Below, piece after piece: positions 52,576-61,997 of a stretch of DNA of 64,000 nucleotides. The notes under the pieces are model-generated. The model was not told the origin of the DNA, ran no database searches, and saw only the letters and a list, made by a program, of their open reading frames with translations. The DNA is from Rhodospirillaceae bacterium. Lineage in GTDB: Bacteria > Pseudomonadota > Alphaproteobacteria > Dongiales > Dongiaceae. The position numbers and the translations under genes were made by a program. The stretch covers positions 124,001 through 188,000 of the forward strand of contig SSEL01000001.1 in the NCBI GenBank assembly GCA_008012315.1. The letters are read 5' to 3'. The stretch's first letter is position 1. The number at the start of each line of letters is the position of its first letter.

Positions 52576-52616
52576 GAACGTGTTCCCCTGATAAGGATTG
52601 AAGTCAACAAACAGCC

Positions 52617-53420
52617 TCAACCGCGGGCGGCGAGCAGCGCGCCCCAGACAAGGCCGATAATGATCCGATAATAGGCAAAGGGCTTGAAACCGTGCCGGCC
52701 GACGAAGGCGATCAGGCCGCGCACGATGACGAGCGCGACGATGAAAGCCGTGACGAAGCCGATGCTGATAATGGTCGCCGCATGGGCATCAAGCGGTACA
52801 TTGCTTTTCAGGAGATCGAGCAGGCTCGCCCCCAGCATGATGGGAATGGCGAGATAGAAGGAGAATTCCGTGGCGACGCGGCGGTCGACCCCGAGCGCGA
52901 CACCGCCCAGGATGGTGGCGCCGGCCCGCGAGACGCCCGGGACCAGCGACAGGCACTGGCAAAGACCGATGCCGAGCGCCGTGGTCCAGGGCATGCGTTC
53001 GATCGTCTCATAACGCGGTTGCGGCGCGAAACGCTCGACCCCCAGGATGGCGAAGCCCCCCACCACCAGGCTGACCACCACCACCCAGGGCGAGAACAGC
53101 ACGTCCTTGATGAAATCATGCAGCAGGAAGCCGAGGATGCCGGCCGGGATGATGGCGAGGATGACCGCCAGCGCGAAACGCCGCGCCCCGGGATCGCTGC
53201 CGAGCCCGAACAGGACGCCCAGCAGGCGGCGCAGGGAGACGACCAGCACCGCCAGAATGGCGCCCAGCTGGATCACCACCTCGAAAAGCTTGCCGAGTTC
53301 ATCCTGAAAGTCGAGCAGGTCGCCGACCAGGATGAGATGACCGGTGGAGGAGACCGGCATGAACTCGGTCAGGCCTTCCACAGCGCCCAGGATCAGGGCG
53401 GAGAGCAGTGTGTTATCCAT
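52617..53420 (-). CDS. uppP: Undecaprenyl-diphosphatase
   Basis: A 267-residue eight-span enzyme with both active motifs, EGLTEFMPVSSTGHLIL and LVPGVSRAGATI. It recycles undecaprenyl pyrophosphate to the phosphate used in peptidoglycan and glycan export. ATG 53420 was chosen over an in-frame TTG at 53426. It might also serve the glycosyltransferase operon at 27.9 kb if that uses lipid-linked sugars, but they are not linked here. Confidence 0.95.
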   Translation of the reverse strand: MDNTLLSALILGAVEGLTEFMPVSSTGHLILVGDLLDFQDELGKLFEVVIQLGAILAVLVVSLRRLLGVLFGLGSDPGARRFALAVILAIIPAGILGFLLHDFIKDVLFSPWVVVVSLVVGGFAILGVERFAPQPRYETIERMPWTTALGIGLCQCLSLVPGVSRAGATILGGVALGVDRRVATEFSFYLAIPIMLGASLLDLLKSNVPLDAHAATIISIGFVTAFIVALVIVRGLIAFVGRHGFKPFAYYRIIIGLVWGALLAARG

Positions 53421-53576
53421 GCCCAAGCCGCTTACCGGCTGGCGGTCCGCCGCGCAAGCAGGACCTTGCGTCGGGCCGGAAATATTTTCGTGACATAGCC
53501 GGGACAGGAGATTGTCAGGACAGGGTTAGCAAGGCTGGCATCGCGTCTCATCGTGGCCGGTCTCATCGCTGTCGTC

Positions 53577-53930
53577 TCATCGGCGCCGCAGGATGTCGAG
53601 AAAATGCGCGACCGTGACATCGTCCAGCGCCGCCATGTCGCGCGCCAGCCGGTTGGCCAGTTCCGTCGCCGCCGGGCTCAACCCGCCGGTATCGAGCGTG
53701 ACCTTGGGATCGGAAAGCTCCGCCAGGTGCTTCAACTCGTCGACCTGGTCCCAGGCGAGATTGAAATAGGCGGCGACCTGCTGCACCAGGCCGGGGCTCG
53801 GCTTGCCGCGATGGCCGTGTTCCAGCGCCGAAAGATAGGCCGGGCTGACCTTGAGCGCCTTGGCCATGTCCTTGAGCTGGCGCTTCTTGGCGCCGCGCAA
53901 TTCCCGCAATCTTTCACCGAAAGGGGTCAT
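53577..53930 (-). CDS. XRE-family helix-turn-helix protein
   Basis: A 117-residue protein. The N-terminal helix-turn-helix spans about 5-60 (LRELRGAKKRQLKDMAKAL, then VSPAYLSALEHGHRGKPSP). The C-terminal part is of the type found next to Smr proteins in alphaproteobacteria. It overlaps the Smr gene's stop by ATGA and is thus co-translated. Targets unknown. Confidence 0.87.
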   Translation of the reverse strand: MTPFGERLRELRGAKKRQLKDMAKALKVSPAYLSALEHGHRGKPSPGLVQQVAAYFNLAWDQVDELKHLAELSDPKVTLDTGGLSPAATELANRLARDMAALDDVTVAHFLDILRRR

Positions 53931-54547
53931 CAGCGGTCCCGTTTCAGCAGGACATAGAGCGCCCCTTCGCCACCATGCTGCGGCCGCGCATGATCGAAGG
54001 CGAGGATATAGCGCCGCAATCCCGGTTCGTTCAGCCAGCGCGGCACCGCCTGGCGCAGGATTCCCCGCGTCCGCTCGTCACCGCTGCCCATGCCGGCCAA
54101 CTTCACGCCGCCCTTGCCGGTGATCACCAGCAGGCAGCGTTTGCCGGCGCGATGCGCCCGGTGGATGAAGGCATTTAGCGCATCATGCGCCTCGGCCTGG
54201 GTGCGGCCATGCAAATCGATCTTGCCGTCGATCTCCAGCCGGCCCTGGCGGAAACGGTCGGCCTGGCGCCGGTCGATGCCGACGGTCACGCCATGGCTGA
54301 GGTCATGAACCTTGGCCAGCGGCATCGGCGGCGGGGCAGGCGGCAGGACCGAAACAGCCTTTGTCTTTCCAGCCTTGCCCGGCTTCCTGGCCGCCTCGGC
54401 GGATGGTGTCGCCGCAGCGGCGGCCTGGGCTTCCATCCCCGCTTCCGCCGACCGGCGCTTACGCCGCCGCGATGGCAGCGGCTCGGCGGTCTTGGCGATC
54501 AACCGCCACAATTCCAGTTCCGCCTGGGTCGGCCGCCGCTTGCTCAT
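53930..54547 (-). CDS. Smr (MutS2 C-terminal) domain protein
   Basis: A 205-residue protein with a low-complexity N-terminal half and a C-terminal Smr domain. The domain has IDLHGRTQAEAHDALNAFI, LVITGKGG and GALYVLLKR. Smr domains nick or bind nucleic acids; recent work on relatives points to mRNA cleavage at stalled ribosomes. ATG 54547 is taken as start. It follows lutC after 11 bases and precedes the XRE gene. Confidence 0.88.
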   Translation of the reverse strand: MSKRRPTQAELELWRLIAKTAEPLPSRRRKRRSAEAGMEAQAAAAATPSAEAARKPGKAGKTKAVSVLPPAPPPMPLAKVHDLSHGVTVGIDRRQADRFRQGRLEIDGKIDLHGRTQAEAHDALNAFIHRAHRAGKRCLLVITGKGGVKLAGMGSGDERTRGILRQAVPRWLNEPGLRRYILAFDHARPQHGGEGALYVLLKRDR

Positions 54548-54558
54548 GGCCGATGATC

Positions 54559-55212
54559 TCAGGCCTCGACGTCGAGCAGCAGGATATGCAGCTTGATCGG
54601 CCCATGGGCGCCCAGCAGCAATTTCTGCTCGATATCGGCGCTGCGCGAGGGGCCGGTGACCAGATTGACCGCACGCGGCCAATAGGCGCCGTCATCGGTC
54701 GCCGCCCGCAGGCGGGACCACAGCTCCTCATAGGTGCCGCAGAGATCGTCGGTGGTGATCAGCACCAAAGCATGTTCCGGCAGGAAGTTGAGCGTGGTCG
54801 GCGTCTCGGCGCCGGAGAGCAAGGCCAGCGTGCCGGTTTCGGCGATGCCGGCGAAAGCCACCGTCAGCGCAGCGTGATCCTGCACCGTGGCCGCACCGAT
54901 CCGATGGGCGATCATCGGGTGATCGTGCCAGGGCAGATTGGCAATCGCCGGATCCGAGGCCAGCACCAGCCGCGCCGGCAGGTTCTGCGCCGCGAGATAA
55001 GCCGCCACCGCTTCCGGCACGTCTTCAGGCGAGGTCAGCATCTCGACGCTGGCCGAAGCAGCTTCGGCCATCCGGACGAAGAGATCGCGCCGGGCCGCAC
55101 CGTCGACCCGGCCGCGTGCCGGCACCGGTGCCGGCCGGGCCGCCGGCGCATCCGAGGGCAGCGCTTTCTTATTGGCGCGGATCGCCGCCAGGACGGTATC
55201 GCGATCACTCAT
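54559..55212 (-). CDS. lutC: Lactate utilisation protein C (LUD domain)
   Basis: A 217-residue LUD-domain protein (WHDHPMIAHRIGAATVQDHA, IAETGTLALLSG and a C-terminal HGPIKLHILLLD). LutA, LutB and LutC together oxidise L-lactate to pyruvate. The start ATG 55212 overlaps the lutB stop (ATGA), so they are coupled. Confidence 0.9.
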   Translation of the reverse strand: MSDRDTVLAAIRANKKALPSDAPAARPAPVPARGRVDGAARRDLFVRMAEAASASVEMLTSPEDVPEAVAAYLAAQNLPARLVLASDPAIANLPWHDHPMIAHRIGAATVQDHAALTVAFAGIAETGTLALLSGAETPTTLNFLPEHALVLITTDDLCGTYEELWSRLRAATDDGAYWPRAVNLVTGPSRSADIEQKLLLGAHGPIKLHILLLDVEA

Positions 55213-56642
55213 CCCCGATACCCCTTCCGATACTGGGCATGAAAGCCGCGTCTGCTCGGCGCCGGCAGATCGCGGCTGACGGTCCAGCCCTCGGCAAGCG
55301 GCACCTTGTCGAGGCGCCCCGACCGCCCGGCCCGACCCGCCAGTACTCGCCGTCCGATCCCGGTCGCCAGGCGATAGAGGCGGGGATGGCGCGCGAGAAA
55401 GGCCCAGAGCCGGAGCCCGCGCCGGACCGGCTGCGGCGCGCGATCGGGCTTTGTCGTCTTGTTGTTGAATTCCTCTTCGCGCCAGTGCCGCAGGATATCG
55501 GGCAGCGGAATCTGCATCGGGCAGACCGCCTCGCAGCGGCCGCATAATGTCGAGGCATTGGGGAGATCGGCGGCATGGTCGAGGCCGATCAAGGCCGGGG
55601 TCAGCGCCGCGCCGATCGGCCCCGCATAGACCCAGCCATAGGCATGGCCGCCGACCGCCTGATAGACCGGGCAGTGATTGAGGCAGGCGGCGCAGCGGAT
55701 GCAGCGCAGCAGATCCTGCTTCGGCGTGCCCAGCATCTTGCTGCGGCCGTTATCGAGCAGGACGACGTGATAGGCGCCGGGCCCGTCATGATCCTCTTCG
55801 CGGCGCGGTCCAGTCGACAAGGTCGTATAGACCGACATCTCCTGGCCGGTGGCCGACCGCGCCAGCAGGCGCAGCAGCACCGTCAGGTCGTCAAGCGTCG
55901 GCACCACCTTGTCGATCGAGGCGAGTGCGATATGCACCCGCGGCAAGGTCTGGGTGAGATCGCCATTGCCTTCATTGGTGACGATGACGCTGGAGCCGGT
56001 TTCCGCCACCAGGAAATTGGCGCCGGTGATGCCGACATCGGCGGTGACGAATTTCTGCCGCAGCTTGGCGCGGGCCTCGCTCAACAGCGATCGCGGCTCG
56101 CTGAGATCGCGCGTCGCATCGAGATCGCGATGGGCCTGGCGGAAGGTTTCTTCCACCTGTTTCTGGGTGACATGCACCGCCGGGGCGACCAGATGGCTCG
56201 GCGCCTCGTGGCGGAGCTGGATGATATATTCGCCGAGATCGGTCTCGACCGGCTCGATGTCATGGGCGGCGAGGAAGTCGTTGATGCCGATCTCCTCGCC
56301 GATCATCGTCTTGCCCTTGGTGACGCGGCGTGCGCCGGCTTCGCGGCATATTTCCAGGATCTTGTTGCGCGCGGCATCGGCATCGGCGCACCAATGCACC
56401 TGGCCGCCATGTTCCAGCACCTTGGCCTCGAAGGCCAACAGATGGGTGTCGAGATCGGCCAGCACCCGGTCGCGCAAGTCGCGGCCGGCCTGGCGCAGGG
56501 CCTCGAATTCCGGCAGGGCCTCGACCGCCTGGCGGCGCTTTTCGATGAAGTTCACCCGCACATGGCCCAAGGCCTGCTGCAGGATTTCATTGCCCAAGGC
56601 GCGATGCGCATTGTCGACGAAACGATCGGCGGTCGACTCCAT
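55209..56642 (-). CDS. lutB: Lactate utilisation iron-sulfur protein B
   Basis: A 477-residue LutB. The N-terminal LUD-like domain contains KGKTMIGEEIGIND and GSSVIVTNEGNGD. The C-terminal ferredoxin part has two [4Fe-4S] motifs, CIRCAACLNHCP and CGRCEAVCP. It passes electrons from lactate. It is two bases downstream of lutA. Confidence 0.94.
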   Translation of the reverse strand: MESTADRFVDNAHRALGNEILQQALGHVRVNFIEKRRQAVEALPEFEALRQAGRDLRDRVLADLDTHLLAFEAKVLEHGGQVHWCADADAARNKILEICREAGARRVTKGKTMIGEEIGINDFLAAHDIEPVETDLGEYIIQLRHEAPSHLVAPAVHVTQKQVEETFRQAHRDLDATRDLSEPRSLLSEARAKLRQKFVTADVGITGANFLVAETGSSVIVTNEGNGDLTQTLPRVHIALASIDKVVPTLDDLTVLLRLLARSATGQEMSVYTTLSTGPRREEDHDGPGAYHVVLLDNGRSKMLGTPKQDLLRCIRCAACLNHCPVYQAVGGHAYGWVYAGPIGAALTPALIGLDHAADLPNASTLCGRCEAVCPMQIPLPDILRHWREEEFNNKTTKPDRAPQPVRRGLRLWAFLARHPRLYRLATGIGRRVLAGRAGRSGRLDKVPLAEGWTVSRDLPAPSRRGFHAQYRKGYRG

Positions 56643-56644
56643 CC

Positions 56645-57511
56645 TTAGCGCTCCCCGCCTGTTGCCGGGCCGGTTTCCGGTTCGCCGATCGCCGGTTCAT
56701 CCAGCAGGCCCGCCAAGACCTCGGCGATATGGCGGGATTCGACCTTGCTGCCCGCGCGCTTCAATTTGCCGGCCATGTTGAGCAGGCAGCCGAGATCGCC
56801 GGCCAGCAGCAAGTCGGCGCCGCTCTTTTCGATATTGGCGATCTTTTCCGTCACCATGCGGTCGGAGATTTCCGGATATTTGACGCAGAAGGTGCCGCCG
56901 AAGCCGCAGCAGGATTCGCCATCCGGCAATTCGCGGAAGTTGAGATCGCCGACCTGGCCGAGCAGGGCGCGCGGCTGCGCCCTTACCTGCATCTCGCGCA
57001 ATGACGAACAGGAATCGTGAAACGTGACCTTGCGGTCGAGACTGACATCCAGCGCTTCCAGGCCGCAGACATCGACCAGGAACTGCGTCAGCTCGAAAGT
57101 CTTGGCGGCCAGCTTGCGCGCCCGTTCGGCATAACGCGCATCCTCGCCCAGAAGCTTCGGATAATGATGCGAGATCATGCCGGCGCAGGAGCCCGAGGGC
57201 GCGACGACATAGTCGAATTTCTCGAACACATCGACCACCCGGCGGGCGATCGCGGCGGCACTGGCGCTGTCGCCGCTGTTATAACCGGGCTGGCCGCAAC
57301 AGGTCTGCGCCGTGGGCGCGCTCACGCGGCAGCCGGCGCGTTCCAGCAGCTTGATCGCGGCAAAGCCGACATTGGGACGGAAGAAATCGACGAGACAGGT
57401 CACGAACAGAGCCACATGGCGCGGCGTCTTATCGGCGGATGGCTTGTCGCTTGCTAAATGACCGCTCGCTGCATCTTTGGTGGCTGCGTCTTTGGTGACT
57501 GTATCGGACAT
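56645..57511 (-). CDS. lutA: Lactate utilisation iron-sulfur protein A
   Basis: A 288-residue protein with two CCG domains (TCCGQPGYN and SCCGFGGTFCVKYPE) that bind Fe-S clusters as in heterodisulfide-reductase-like subunits. The N-terminal tail of about 30 residues (SDTVTKDAATKDAASGH) is low complexity. First gene of lutABC, 50 bases after mltA on the same strand. Confidence 0.93.
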   Translation of the reverse strand: MSDTVTKDAATKDAASGHLASDKPSADKTPRHVALFVTCLVDFFRPNVGFAAIKLLERAGCRVSAPTAQTCCGQPGYNSGDSASAAAIARRVVDVFEKFDYVVAPSGSCAGMISHHYPKLLGEDARYAERARKLAAKTFELTQFLVDVCGLEALDVSLDRKVTFHDSCSSLREMQVRAQPRALLGQVGDLNFRELPDGESCCGFGGTFCVKYPEISDRMVTEKIANIEKSGADLLLAGDLGCLLNMAGKLKRAGSKVESRHIAEVLAGLLDEPAIGEPETGPATGGER

Positions 57512-57561
57512 CGGCTCATGTCATCGGCTGGGATTGTTAGGACCAAGATATAACGCCGCCT

Positions 57562-59070
57562 TTACGGCGTCACCTCGCTCAGTACCGGCTGCCGCCGTGC
57601 CGCCACATCCATGGGCAGCAGGACATAATAGCTGCCGGTATTCTTCATATTGCCGGCGAAGCGCAGGGCCTCTTCGCCACTGCCCCAGAAGATATCGCCC
57701 CGCACCGGCCCCTTGATCGCCGAGCCGATATCCTGCGACACCATCAACCGTCGGAACGGATCGCCTTTTCGCTGGCCGCCATGATCGACCGGCCAGGTGG
57801 TGTCGAGCCAGAGCGGCAGGCCGAGCGCGAGGAAACTGGTATCGACGGCGAGGCTGCGGCCCGGCGTCAGCGGCTGGCTCTGCGCGCCGATCGGACCGTC
57901 GCCCTTGATCTCGCGGAAGAAGATATAGCGCGGATTCTTCTGCATCCAGCCGACCGCTTCCTGGGGATGGGCCTTCAGCCAGTCACGCATTGCCTGCATC
58001 GAGGCGTTCTTGCGGTCGACCAATCCGGCATCGATCATCATGCGGCCGATCGGACCGAATTTCTGGCCGTTATTGCCGGCATAGCCGACCCGCTGGATGG
58101 TGCCGTCGGTCAGGCGGATGCGGCCCGAGCCCTGGACCTGCAGGAAGAAGGCATCGACCGGATCGGCGACCCAGAGAAGCTCCAGGTTGCGCCCTTCCAG
58201 CGCGCCGGCATCAATCTCCGCCCGGCTATAGGTGACCGGCGTGGTCGGCGCACGATAGAGCGGCACGTTGAAGACAGCCGTCTTCTTACGCGACCCCAGC
58301 AGTTCCGGTTCGAAATAGGAAGTGAACAGGCCCGGCCGGCCGTTGCTGTCGACCGCCAGATAAGGCTGGAAAATGTTCTGGAAATAATTGGCGATCGCCT
58401 TGTCATCCGTCGCCGGCAGATTGCGGGCGATCAGGCAAGGCGTCCGCCAGTCGGCCGGCGTACCGGCAAGCCCATCCGGGCCGAGCGGCCGATCCGGTGG
58501 TAATTTGGCGATGGCGCTGCAGCTGCGCAGCAGCGCCGGCATAACCTCGCTCAGCCGGTCCGTGCCCCAGCCGGGCATGGCATCGAAGCTGGCCGGTTGC
58601 AAGATGAGATTGCCGGGCGGCGGCAAGGCGGCTTCCGAGGGTGGCGCCGACGGCCCCATGGTCTCGCAGCCGGCGAGGCTGAGCAGCAGGCAGATCACCG
58701 CCCCGGCGCGCAACTGGCCGAGGCGATGGCGCCATGAGCCGGTGTGTTTCCGCCGGGCGGATCGGCGGTCCGCTGTCGATCTTTTGGTTTTGCGGATCGG
58801 CGATGGCTGTTTTGCCGATTTCTGCCGGGCCGGTTTTTGCGGCCCGGTTTGTTTTTGCGCCCCGGTTTGTTTTTGCGATTGGGCCGATTGCGTCATCGGC
58901 GGGAACAGCTCGCCGCTCTCCTGCTGGTGGCTGTCGCGCAGATGCGTTGTCGCCGGCGCCTTCGTCCGCGCCGGCATGCCATTCCCTGTTCTGTTCCGCT
59001 GAGTCCCGTTCTGCTGACCCGTGCTGCGACGGCTTTGCCCGCGGCGACCCGTTCCCCCGCTCTTCGTCAT
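57562..59070 (-). CDS. mltA: Membrane-bound lytic murein transglycosylase A
   Basis: A 502-residue MltA. The catalytic domain has TSYFEPELLGSR, FFLQVQGSGRIRL and the C-terminal DIFWGSGEEA with the catalytic Asp. A lipobox LAGC stands at 132-135 after a hydrophobic stretch. That is oddly far from the start: about 110 basic, Gln/Lys-rich residues precede it, including 18-base in-frame repeats (QKQTG units). ATG 59070 has AGGG before it; ATG 58896 is an alternative, but neither gives a usual short lipoprotein signal. MltA cleaves glycan strands to 1,6-anhydro ends. Confidence 0.88.
   Translation of the reverse strand: MTKSGGTGRRGQSRRSTGQQNGTQRNRTGNGMPARTKAPATTHLRDSHQQESGELFPPMTQSAQSQKQTGAQKQTGPQKPARQKSAKQPSPIRKTKRSTADRRSARRKHTGSWRHRLGQLRAGAVICLLLSLAGCETMGPSAPPSEAALPPPGNLILQPASFDAMPGWGTDRLSEVMPALLRSCSAIAKLPPDRPLGPDGLAGTPADWRTPCLIARNLPATDDKAIANYFQNIFQPYLAVDSNGRPGLFTSYFEPELLGSRKKTAVFNVPLYRAPTTPVTYSRAEIDAGALEGRNLELLWVADPVDAFFLQVQGSGRIRLTDGTIQRVGYAGNNGQKFGPIGRMMIDAGLVDRKNASMQAMRDWLKAHPQEAVGWMQKNPRYIFFREIKGDGPIGAQSQPLTPGRSLAVDTSFLALGLPLWLDTTWPVDHGGQRKGDPFRRLMVSQDIGSAIKGPVRGDIFWGSGEEALRFAGNMKNTGSYYVLLPMDVAARRQPVLSEVTP
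58843..58877. repeat. 18-bp in-frame tandem repeat in the mltA N-terminal region
   Basis: CCCGGTTTGTTTTTGCG occurs at 58843-58859 and 58861-58877, with a partial third unit just before. Read on the minus strand the units code for repeated Gln-Lys-Gln-Thr-Gly. They lie in the basic stretch ahead of the lipobox. Confidence 0.8.
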
Positions 59071-59084
59071 CGGCCCTGCAACGA

Positions 59085-59867
59085 TCAGTGCTGCGGACTA
59101 TCGGTGGCGATGAGCTGCCAGTTCGGATCGCGCGCCTTGACCTGGCGGGCAAAGGTCCAGACATCGACGATGGTGGCGACATCGCTGGCGCTGCCATCGA
59201 CCCCCTCGCCAGCGCTGTCGGTGGTGACATTGATCTGCTGCGAATTGAATTTGACGGCGATACGGGCTTCCTGGCGGCTGCCTTCGCCGGCAAGTTCCGC
59301 CGAAACGATGTCATTGCTGATGATGCCGACCAGGGTCGTCGACAATTTGTGATTCAGCTTCTGCCGCTCCAGGATCGCATTGTTGAAATTGCGATAGACC
59401 TCGTCATTGAGCAGCGGTCGCAAAGCCAGGGCGTCGCCCTTGGCGAAAGCGGTGAGGATCATGTCGAAGGCGACCTTGGCGCCGGAGATGAATTCCACCG
59501 GATTGAAGTTCGGATCGGCCTTGCCGATCGCTTCCAGGCCGCGCCGGACGTCTTCCGGCAAAGCCGCAATGGCAGCTTCGATCCGGCGCTGGTCGCGCGG
59601 CAATTGCACCACATTGCCGGCCGGCCGCTGGCCGTCTTCCGGCATACGGTCCTGACCCCGCCCGGCATCGCCCCGAGCGGGATCGCCGCGGCCGGTATCA
59701 TTGGCCGCTTCATTGCCCCGGCCGCCATTGGCGCCGGCATTGTCGCGGTTGGATTTGGCGAAGGGATCGAAAGAGCGCTCATTCCCCGTCCGCCGGCCAA
59801 GAACGGTATAAAGTCGCCAGCCAAGGAAAACGGCCACAATGGCGAAAAAAATCAGATCCAAGGGCAT
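59085..59867 (-). CDS. Tim44/TimA-domain membrane protein
   Basis: A 260-residue protein. One N-terminal span (LDLIFFAIVAVFLGWRLY) is followed by a low-complexity Gly/Asn/Arg linker and a Tim44-like domain (FISGAKVAFDMILTAFAKGD, LLNDEVYRNFNNAI, VDVWTFARQVKARDPNW). Alphaproteobacterial relatives (TimA) are the bacterial cousins of the mitochondrial import motor subunit. Its bacterial role is not settled. ATG 59867 follows GAGGAG. mltA starts 14 bases downstream; fxsA is divergent. Confidence 0.9.
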   Translation of the reverse strand: MPLDLIFFAIVAVFLGWRLYTVLGRRTGNERSFDPFAKSNRDNAGANGGRGNEAANDTGRGDPARGDAGRGQDRMPEDGQRPAGNVVQLPRDQRRIEAAIAALPEDVRRGLEAIGKADPNFNPVEFISGAKVAFDMILTAFAKGDALALRPLLNDEVYRNFNNAILERQKLNHKLSTTLVGIISNDIVSAELAGEGSRQEARIAVKFNSQQINVTTDSAGEGVDGSASDVATIVDVWTFARQVKARDPNWQLIATDSPQH

Positions 59868-60052
59868 CGGCGGGTACTCCTCGCTCTCCATCGTCGGCTT
59901 TGCCGGTCCTGCCCACGTCTTCACGCTGCCGGCATCGCCGTCGGCGGGTCAGGTCTCCGTCTGCGGACGGGCTCGCTGGACCTGCCTGATAGTTTAGGCT
60001 AAGTGCTTTTCCTAACGGATTAAATAGGTAATCGACCGGGAAAGAGCAAGCG

Positions 60053-60697
60053 ATGGCGGGGCGATCAGGCCCAGATCGACAGAAGAAAGGCCGGCGAAGG
60101 AGCGGCAACGTTCCGGCGCGTTTCCTGCCGGGCTTGATTTCGCTCGGCTTTATCCTGCTGGTGATATTGGAAATCATCGGCATCGTCTGGGTCGCCGATA
60201 TCATCGGCCTTGCGTTAACCTTGTTGGCGGTGCTCGGCTCGGCCTTTCTCGGCCTCTGGCTGATCCGGCGCAGCGGGCTGGACATGATCGGCCGCCTGCG
60301 TCTCGCTTTGGCCCAGGGCCAGGAGCCCGGCCATAGCCTGGTCGACGGCGCCTGTTTCGTCATTGCCGGCTTGCTGCTGATCCTGCCCGGCTTCTTCAGC
60401 GACCTTTTGGCGCTGCTGCTGATCCTGCCGGCGACCCGCAACTGGCTGATCCGCCGGCTGGCGCGGCATTTCGATCTGCGCGCCGCCGGCGGTACCACCG
60501 TGATCTACGATGCCGAGTATCACGAAGTCGCGACGGAAGCGGAAAAGGCGGCGGAGAAGGGAGCCGCGAAGCCTGACGACCAGCCGGACCGTCCGGCTGA
60601 AGTGCTGGAGCCGCCGCATCAGCCGGGCGAGCGCAAAAAGATGGGTGGCGAGCCGCGCCGGCCGATCATCGATATCGAGGACGAGGATAGCGAATGA
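60053..60697 (+). CDS. fxsA: FxsA family membrane protein
   Basis: A 214-residue protein with FxsA-type spans (LISLGFILLVILEIIGIVWV, AGLLLILPGFFSDLLALLLI) and the conserved LILPATRNWLIRR. The C-terminal third is acidic and variable. E. coli FxsA modulates phage T7 exclusion by the F plasmid; the wider role is unknown. GGGAAAGAG precedes the start. Divergent from the Tim44 gene, the common alphaproteobacterial layout. Confidence 0.9.
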   Translation: MAGRSGPDRQKKGRRRSGNVPARFLPGLISLGFILLVILEIIGIVWVADIIGLALTLLAVLGSAFLGLWLIRRSGLDMIGRLRLALAQGQEPGHSLVDGACFVIAGLLLILPGFFSDLLALLLILPATRNWLIRRLARHFDLRAAGGTTVIYDAEYHEVATEAEKAAEKGAAKPDDQPDRPAEVLEPPHQPGERKKMGGEPRRPIIDIEDEDSE

Positions 60698-60710
60698 TCA
60701 AGGATCGCGA

Positions 60711-61268
60711 ATGATTTTGATCCGCCACGGCCAGTCCGAATTCAACGCCGCTTTCAACCGCACCGGCATCGATCCCGGCATCATCGATGCGCCGCTGACC
60801 GAGCAGGGCCGGGCCCAGGTGCGCCGGGCGGCGGAAGAATTGCGCGTCCGGATCGATGGCGGCTCCGTTATCCGGCGGCTGGTGGTCAGCCCCTACACCC
60901 GTACCTTGCAGACGGCAGCGATCCTCGCCGAGGCACTGGATCTGCCGATGGAGATCGATCCCCTGGTGCGGGAGCACGCGCTCTATCAATGCGATATCGG
61001 CACCCCGGCCAGCCATCTGGCGCTCGCCTGGCCGGCTTTGTCCTTCGGCCATCTGACGGAGACCTGGTGGTCCTCGCTGGATGAGACCCGGATACAATTG
61101 CTGGAGCGCTGCCGCAGCTTCCACCACCAGGCCGGCGCCTGGACCGACTGGCGCGAGGTCGTCGTCATCAGCCATTGGGGTTTCATCCGGGGCCTGACCG
61201 GCTACGAGGCCCGCAATGCCGAACTGGTCGCTTTCGATGTGACCCGGCAGCCCGCTATCGCCCTGTAA
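60711..61268 (+). CDS. Histidine phosphatase family protein
   Basis: A 185-residue protein with catalytic RHG in LIRHGQSEFN, then SPYTRTLQTAAILAEAL and the second histidine in VVVISHWGFIRGL. The substrate cannot be told. It starts 13 bases after fxsA and is likely co-transcribed with it and secB. A frame open further upstream is not needed. Confidence 0.87.
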   Translation: MILIRHGQSEFNAAFNRTGIDPGIIDAPLTEQGRAQVRRAAEELRVRIDGGSVIRRLVVSPYTRTLQTAAILAEALDLPMEIDPLVREHALYQCDIGTPASHLALAWPALSFGHLTETWWSSLDETRIQLLERCRSFHHQAGAWTDWREVVVISHWGFIRGLTGYEARNAELVAFDVTRQPAIAL

Positions 61269-61378
61269 CACGACCATCCTGTAGTACCGGCGTAACCGCC
61301 TGCCGGCTTGATCGCCCGCTTGATCGTTAGGGGTATCCGTGATAGCCCGAGCGCCAATCCAACGACCAGGTGAACGAA

Positions 61379-61891
61379 ATGGCGGAAAATCAGGATCAGG
61401 CCAATAGCGGACAGGAAGCTAACCAGCAGCAGGAGGGCGGTTTCCCCTTGCAGGTGGTGACCCAGTATTTGAAGGACATGTCCTTCGAAAATCCCGGCGG
61501 CGTTGATTCCCTGACCAGCCTCACCGAAGCGCCAACCGGCACCATCCGGGTCGATGTCCGGGTCGATCCGAAGTCGCCGCCCGATATCGAAGTGACTTTG
61601 TTCCTCTCGGTCGAGGCCAAGGCCGGCGACAAGGTCGTCTATATGGTCGAATGCGAATATGCCGGCCTGTTCCGTCTCGGCCGCGTGTCGCAGGATGTGG
61701 TGTTGCCCTTGATCATGATCGAGGCGCCGCGCCTGTTGTTCCCCTTCGCCCGCAACCTGATCGCTTTGGCGATCCAAGCCGGCGGCTTCCCGCCGCTTTT
61801 CGTCAACCCGATCGATTTCGCCGCGCTCTACCGTGAAAAGCGGGGCGAGGTGTTGGGCCAGCAGGCGGACGGCAACCAGACGGTCAACTGA
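61379..61891 (+). CDS. secB: Protein-export chaperone SecB
   Basis: A 170-residue SecB. Conserved parts are LQVVTQYLKDMSFENP, VVYMVECEYAGLFRLG and LLFPFARNLIALAIQAGGFPP. It keeps preproteins unfolded and hands them to SecA. The glutamine-rich N- and C-terminal tails are normal in alphaproteobacteria. ATG 61379 has AGGTGA upstream. Confidence 0.96.
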   Translation: MAENQDQANSGQEANQQQEGGFPLQVVTQYLKDMSFENPGGVDSLTSLTEAPTGTIRVDVRVDPKSPPDIEVTLFLSVEAKAGDKVVYMVECEYAGLFRLGRVSQDVVLPLIMIEAPRLLFPFARNLIALAIQAGGFPPLFVNPIDFAALYREKRGEVLGQQADGNQTVN

Positions 61892-61997
61892 TCGCCACTC
61901 CAGTTGCAATAAACGATAAGCGATCATCAGTCCTGACGGGCATTTGTCCCGGCGGGCCGGTGGTCGGCTATTGACGAACGAAAAAAGGACGCAGCCG

